From an uncultured Roseburia sp. (GTDB lineage Bacteria; Bacillota; Clostridia; Lachnospirales; Lachnospiraceae), in NCBI GenBank assembly GCA_934358955.1, contig CAKRLC010000009.1, positions 1 through 41,835 on the forward strand: a stretch of 41,835 bases of DNA. The letters run 5' to 3'. The notes beneath the pieces are model-generated. The model saw only the letters and a program-made list of their open reading frames with translations, was not told the DNA's origin and searched no databases. The position numbers and the translations under genes are program-made. Within the stretch, counting starts at the first letter, position 1, and every line of letters begins with the position of its first letter. Shown here in pieces: positions 40,803-41,835 of the stretch.

Positions 40803-41748
40803 AATACAGCAGATGTTTACAGAGAGTATTGGTATAAAAGTGTATGCAATATTGAAGAATGAAAATGAAAATATAGTCAAAAGTATAAACATTGCCGATG
40901 AAGAACGTCAGGAGCATAATTCAACAGAAAGTTTACAGAAAGGATTTTGTAAATGTATAGAAAATTTGCTTGCCAGTTATAATGAGGAAGATAAGATTAT
41001 AGAGCTCTCGTCCGCGGATGAAAGAGGAAAGGCAGTTTATTTTTATGATTTGGAACAATTACCAAGTGAAATGGTGATGATGAAAGAGATTAAGGAGGAC
41101 GCAGATAACGTTGAGACGTATCAGTTTTCAAAGGATACGCTTGACCAGATAATCGCATTTATAATTCAAATTGGGAATGCAAATCAAAGTCTTGTATTAT
41201 ATAAGCAGCAGTATGCGATTAGTTTATTAAAGAGAGATAAGTATATGCTGATTCCAATGCCACATGAAAATCGATTTAAAAAATTTGATGAGGATATATT
41301 GAGAATAGATTTTAGCTGTCAGTTTATCTTGTGGAAAGATAGAATATATATATTTGATATTGAAAAAATGGAAAAAATATGTTCTTTTCATGAAATTATA
41401 GTGAAAGAAGCAAAAAAGAGCATAAGCGAAATAAAAAAAGTAGGAATATTGGAAAATGTTGAAGTATTGTATGATGAGTTGGATAATATTTCTTTTGCAA
41501 GAAAACTGACCCGTGTATATAAGGATTCTAAAGTATTAGGAAAAGTTAATAATCAGGAGTTAATCAGCTTTACAAGAAAACATTCATATTTTACAAAGAA
41601 CCCTATTAAAGTTACAGAGGATGGAGCAAGGCTGATGCTGGACACAAAAAAATCTAAGGCGGCGTTTGTAAAGCTTTTGAATGATGATCTTTTGACTTCA
41701 GAATTGACAAAGACAGATTATGAATCGTTGGCCAAGAATAATACATGA
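40777..41748 (+). CDS. kwaB: Kiwa anti-phage system protein KwaB (DUF4868)
   Basis: A 323-residue soluble protein. Features in line with DUF4868/KwaB are VYFYDLEQLP, SLVLYKQQYAISLLKRDKYMLIP, the IDFSCQFILWKDRIYIFDIEKMEKICSFHE core, and the C-terminal AFVKLLNDDLLTSELTKTDYES. KwaB is the DNA-binding partner that is thought to act on invading phage DNA together with KwaA. GGGAGG at 40761-40766 serves ATG 40777. About 320 residues fits the family. Assignment rests on remembered family patterns plus pairing with KwaA and would be settled by a profile search. Confidence 0.8.
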   Translation: MTIGELKNEIQQMFTESIGIKVYAILKNENENIVKSINIADEERQEHNSTESLQKGFCKCIENLLASYNEEDKIIELSSADERGKAVYFYDLEQLPSEMVMMKEIKEDADNVETYQFSKDTLDQIIAFIIQIGNANQSLVLYKQQYAISLLKRDKYMLIPMPHENRFKKFDEDILRIDFSCQFILWKDRIYIFDIEKMEKICSFHEIIVKEAKKSISEIKKVGILENVEVLYDELDNISFARKLTRVYKDSKVLGKVNNQELISFTRKHSYFTKNPIKVTEDGARLMLDTKKSKAAFVKLLNDDLLTSELTKTDYESLAKNNT

Positions 41749-41835
41749 CATGCATTGTAAGAATGCTCATGTACGGTAAGGAAGCAAGCAACCGAAAACA
41801 AGAGATAGACCGCCAGCACTACACTATTCCGAACC
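41749..41835. other. Unassigned right edge
   Basis: 87 bases after kwaB. A plus-strand frame opens at ATG 41764 or 41770 (MYGKEASNRKQEIDRQHYTIPN) and runs off the edge, but no ribosome binding site or family is recognised. Confidence 0.3.

Overview
The window looks like a chromosomal segment of an anaerobic, Gram-positive Clostridia, most likely Lachnospiraceae (Clostridium cluster XIVa). This rests on strong AGGAGG-type ribosome binding sites, the gene order ireB / DUF1292 / RNase J / YlbF / MltG-like / TrmR / TrhP, a nifS-type desulfurase next to thiI, a sortase B with an SPKTG-type substrate, and a CpsB/CpsC/CpsD exopolysaccharide operon. No tRNA, rRNA or CRISPR array is visible, and no complete insertion sequence.

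Region 1 (1-14110) is core housekeeping: the end of a polar amino-acid ABC ATPase; prmA, rsmE, a cysteine desulfurase and thiI (ribosome methylation and tRNA thiolation); an HPr-like protein on the minus strand; mtaB; ireB; DUF1292; an RNase J with a long charged N-terminal extension; a YlbF-family protein; a membrane protein carrying only the LysM-like part of MltG; the tRNA wobble-uridine pair trmR-trhP; and a beta-propeller lactonase ending in a strong terminator. Three copies of a roughly 235-bp non-coding palindromic element lie in its intergenic gaps (248-483, 4800-5032, 7371-7607). Paired positions co-vary between copies, so structure is conserved as well as sequence.

Region 2 (14110-16737) is an accessory island. 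It holds a gene-free stretch rich in CATCG-type motifs, three direct repeats spaced exactly 32 bp apart over a promoter, and a DUF4143-type ATPase.

Region 3 (16738-39019) is a Wzx/Wzy-type cell-surface polysaccharide locus. It begins with regulators (PHP phosphatase, chain-length protein, tyrosine kinase), a degenerate GH3-like membrane protein, an LCP ligase, an LPxTG-type surface protein and its sortase B, and a CapD/PglF-type 4,6-dehydratase. Next come an acyltransferase, a PIG-L deacetylase, the initiating phosphoglycosyl transferase and an epimerase. A strongly AT-rich specificity block follows (ATP-grasp, GNAT with a G10 tract, three GT2 glycosyltransferases, pyruvyl transferase, F420-hydrogenase-beta-like protein, Wzy, Wzx). 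rfbA closes the locus and returns to core-like composition.

Region 4 (39020-41835) is a small AT-rich defence island. A RES-domain protein (predicted NAD-consuming family) is followed by kwaA and kwaB of a Kiwa anti-phage system. Near-identical hairpin leaders precede both the RES gene and kwaA, which suggests that the three genes form one unit. This is the best candidate here for a new arrangement of a defence system.
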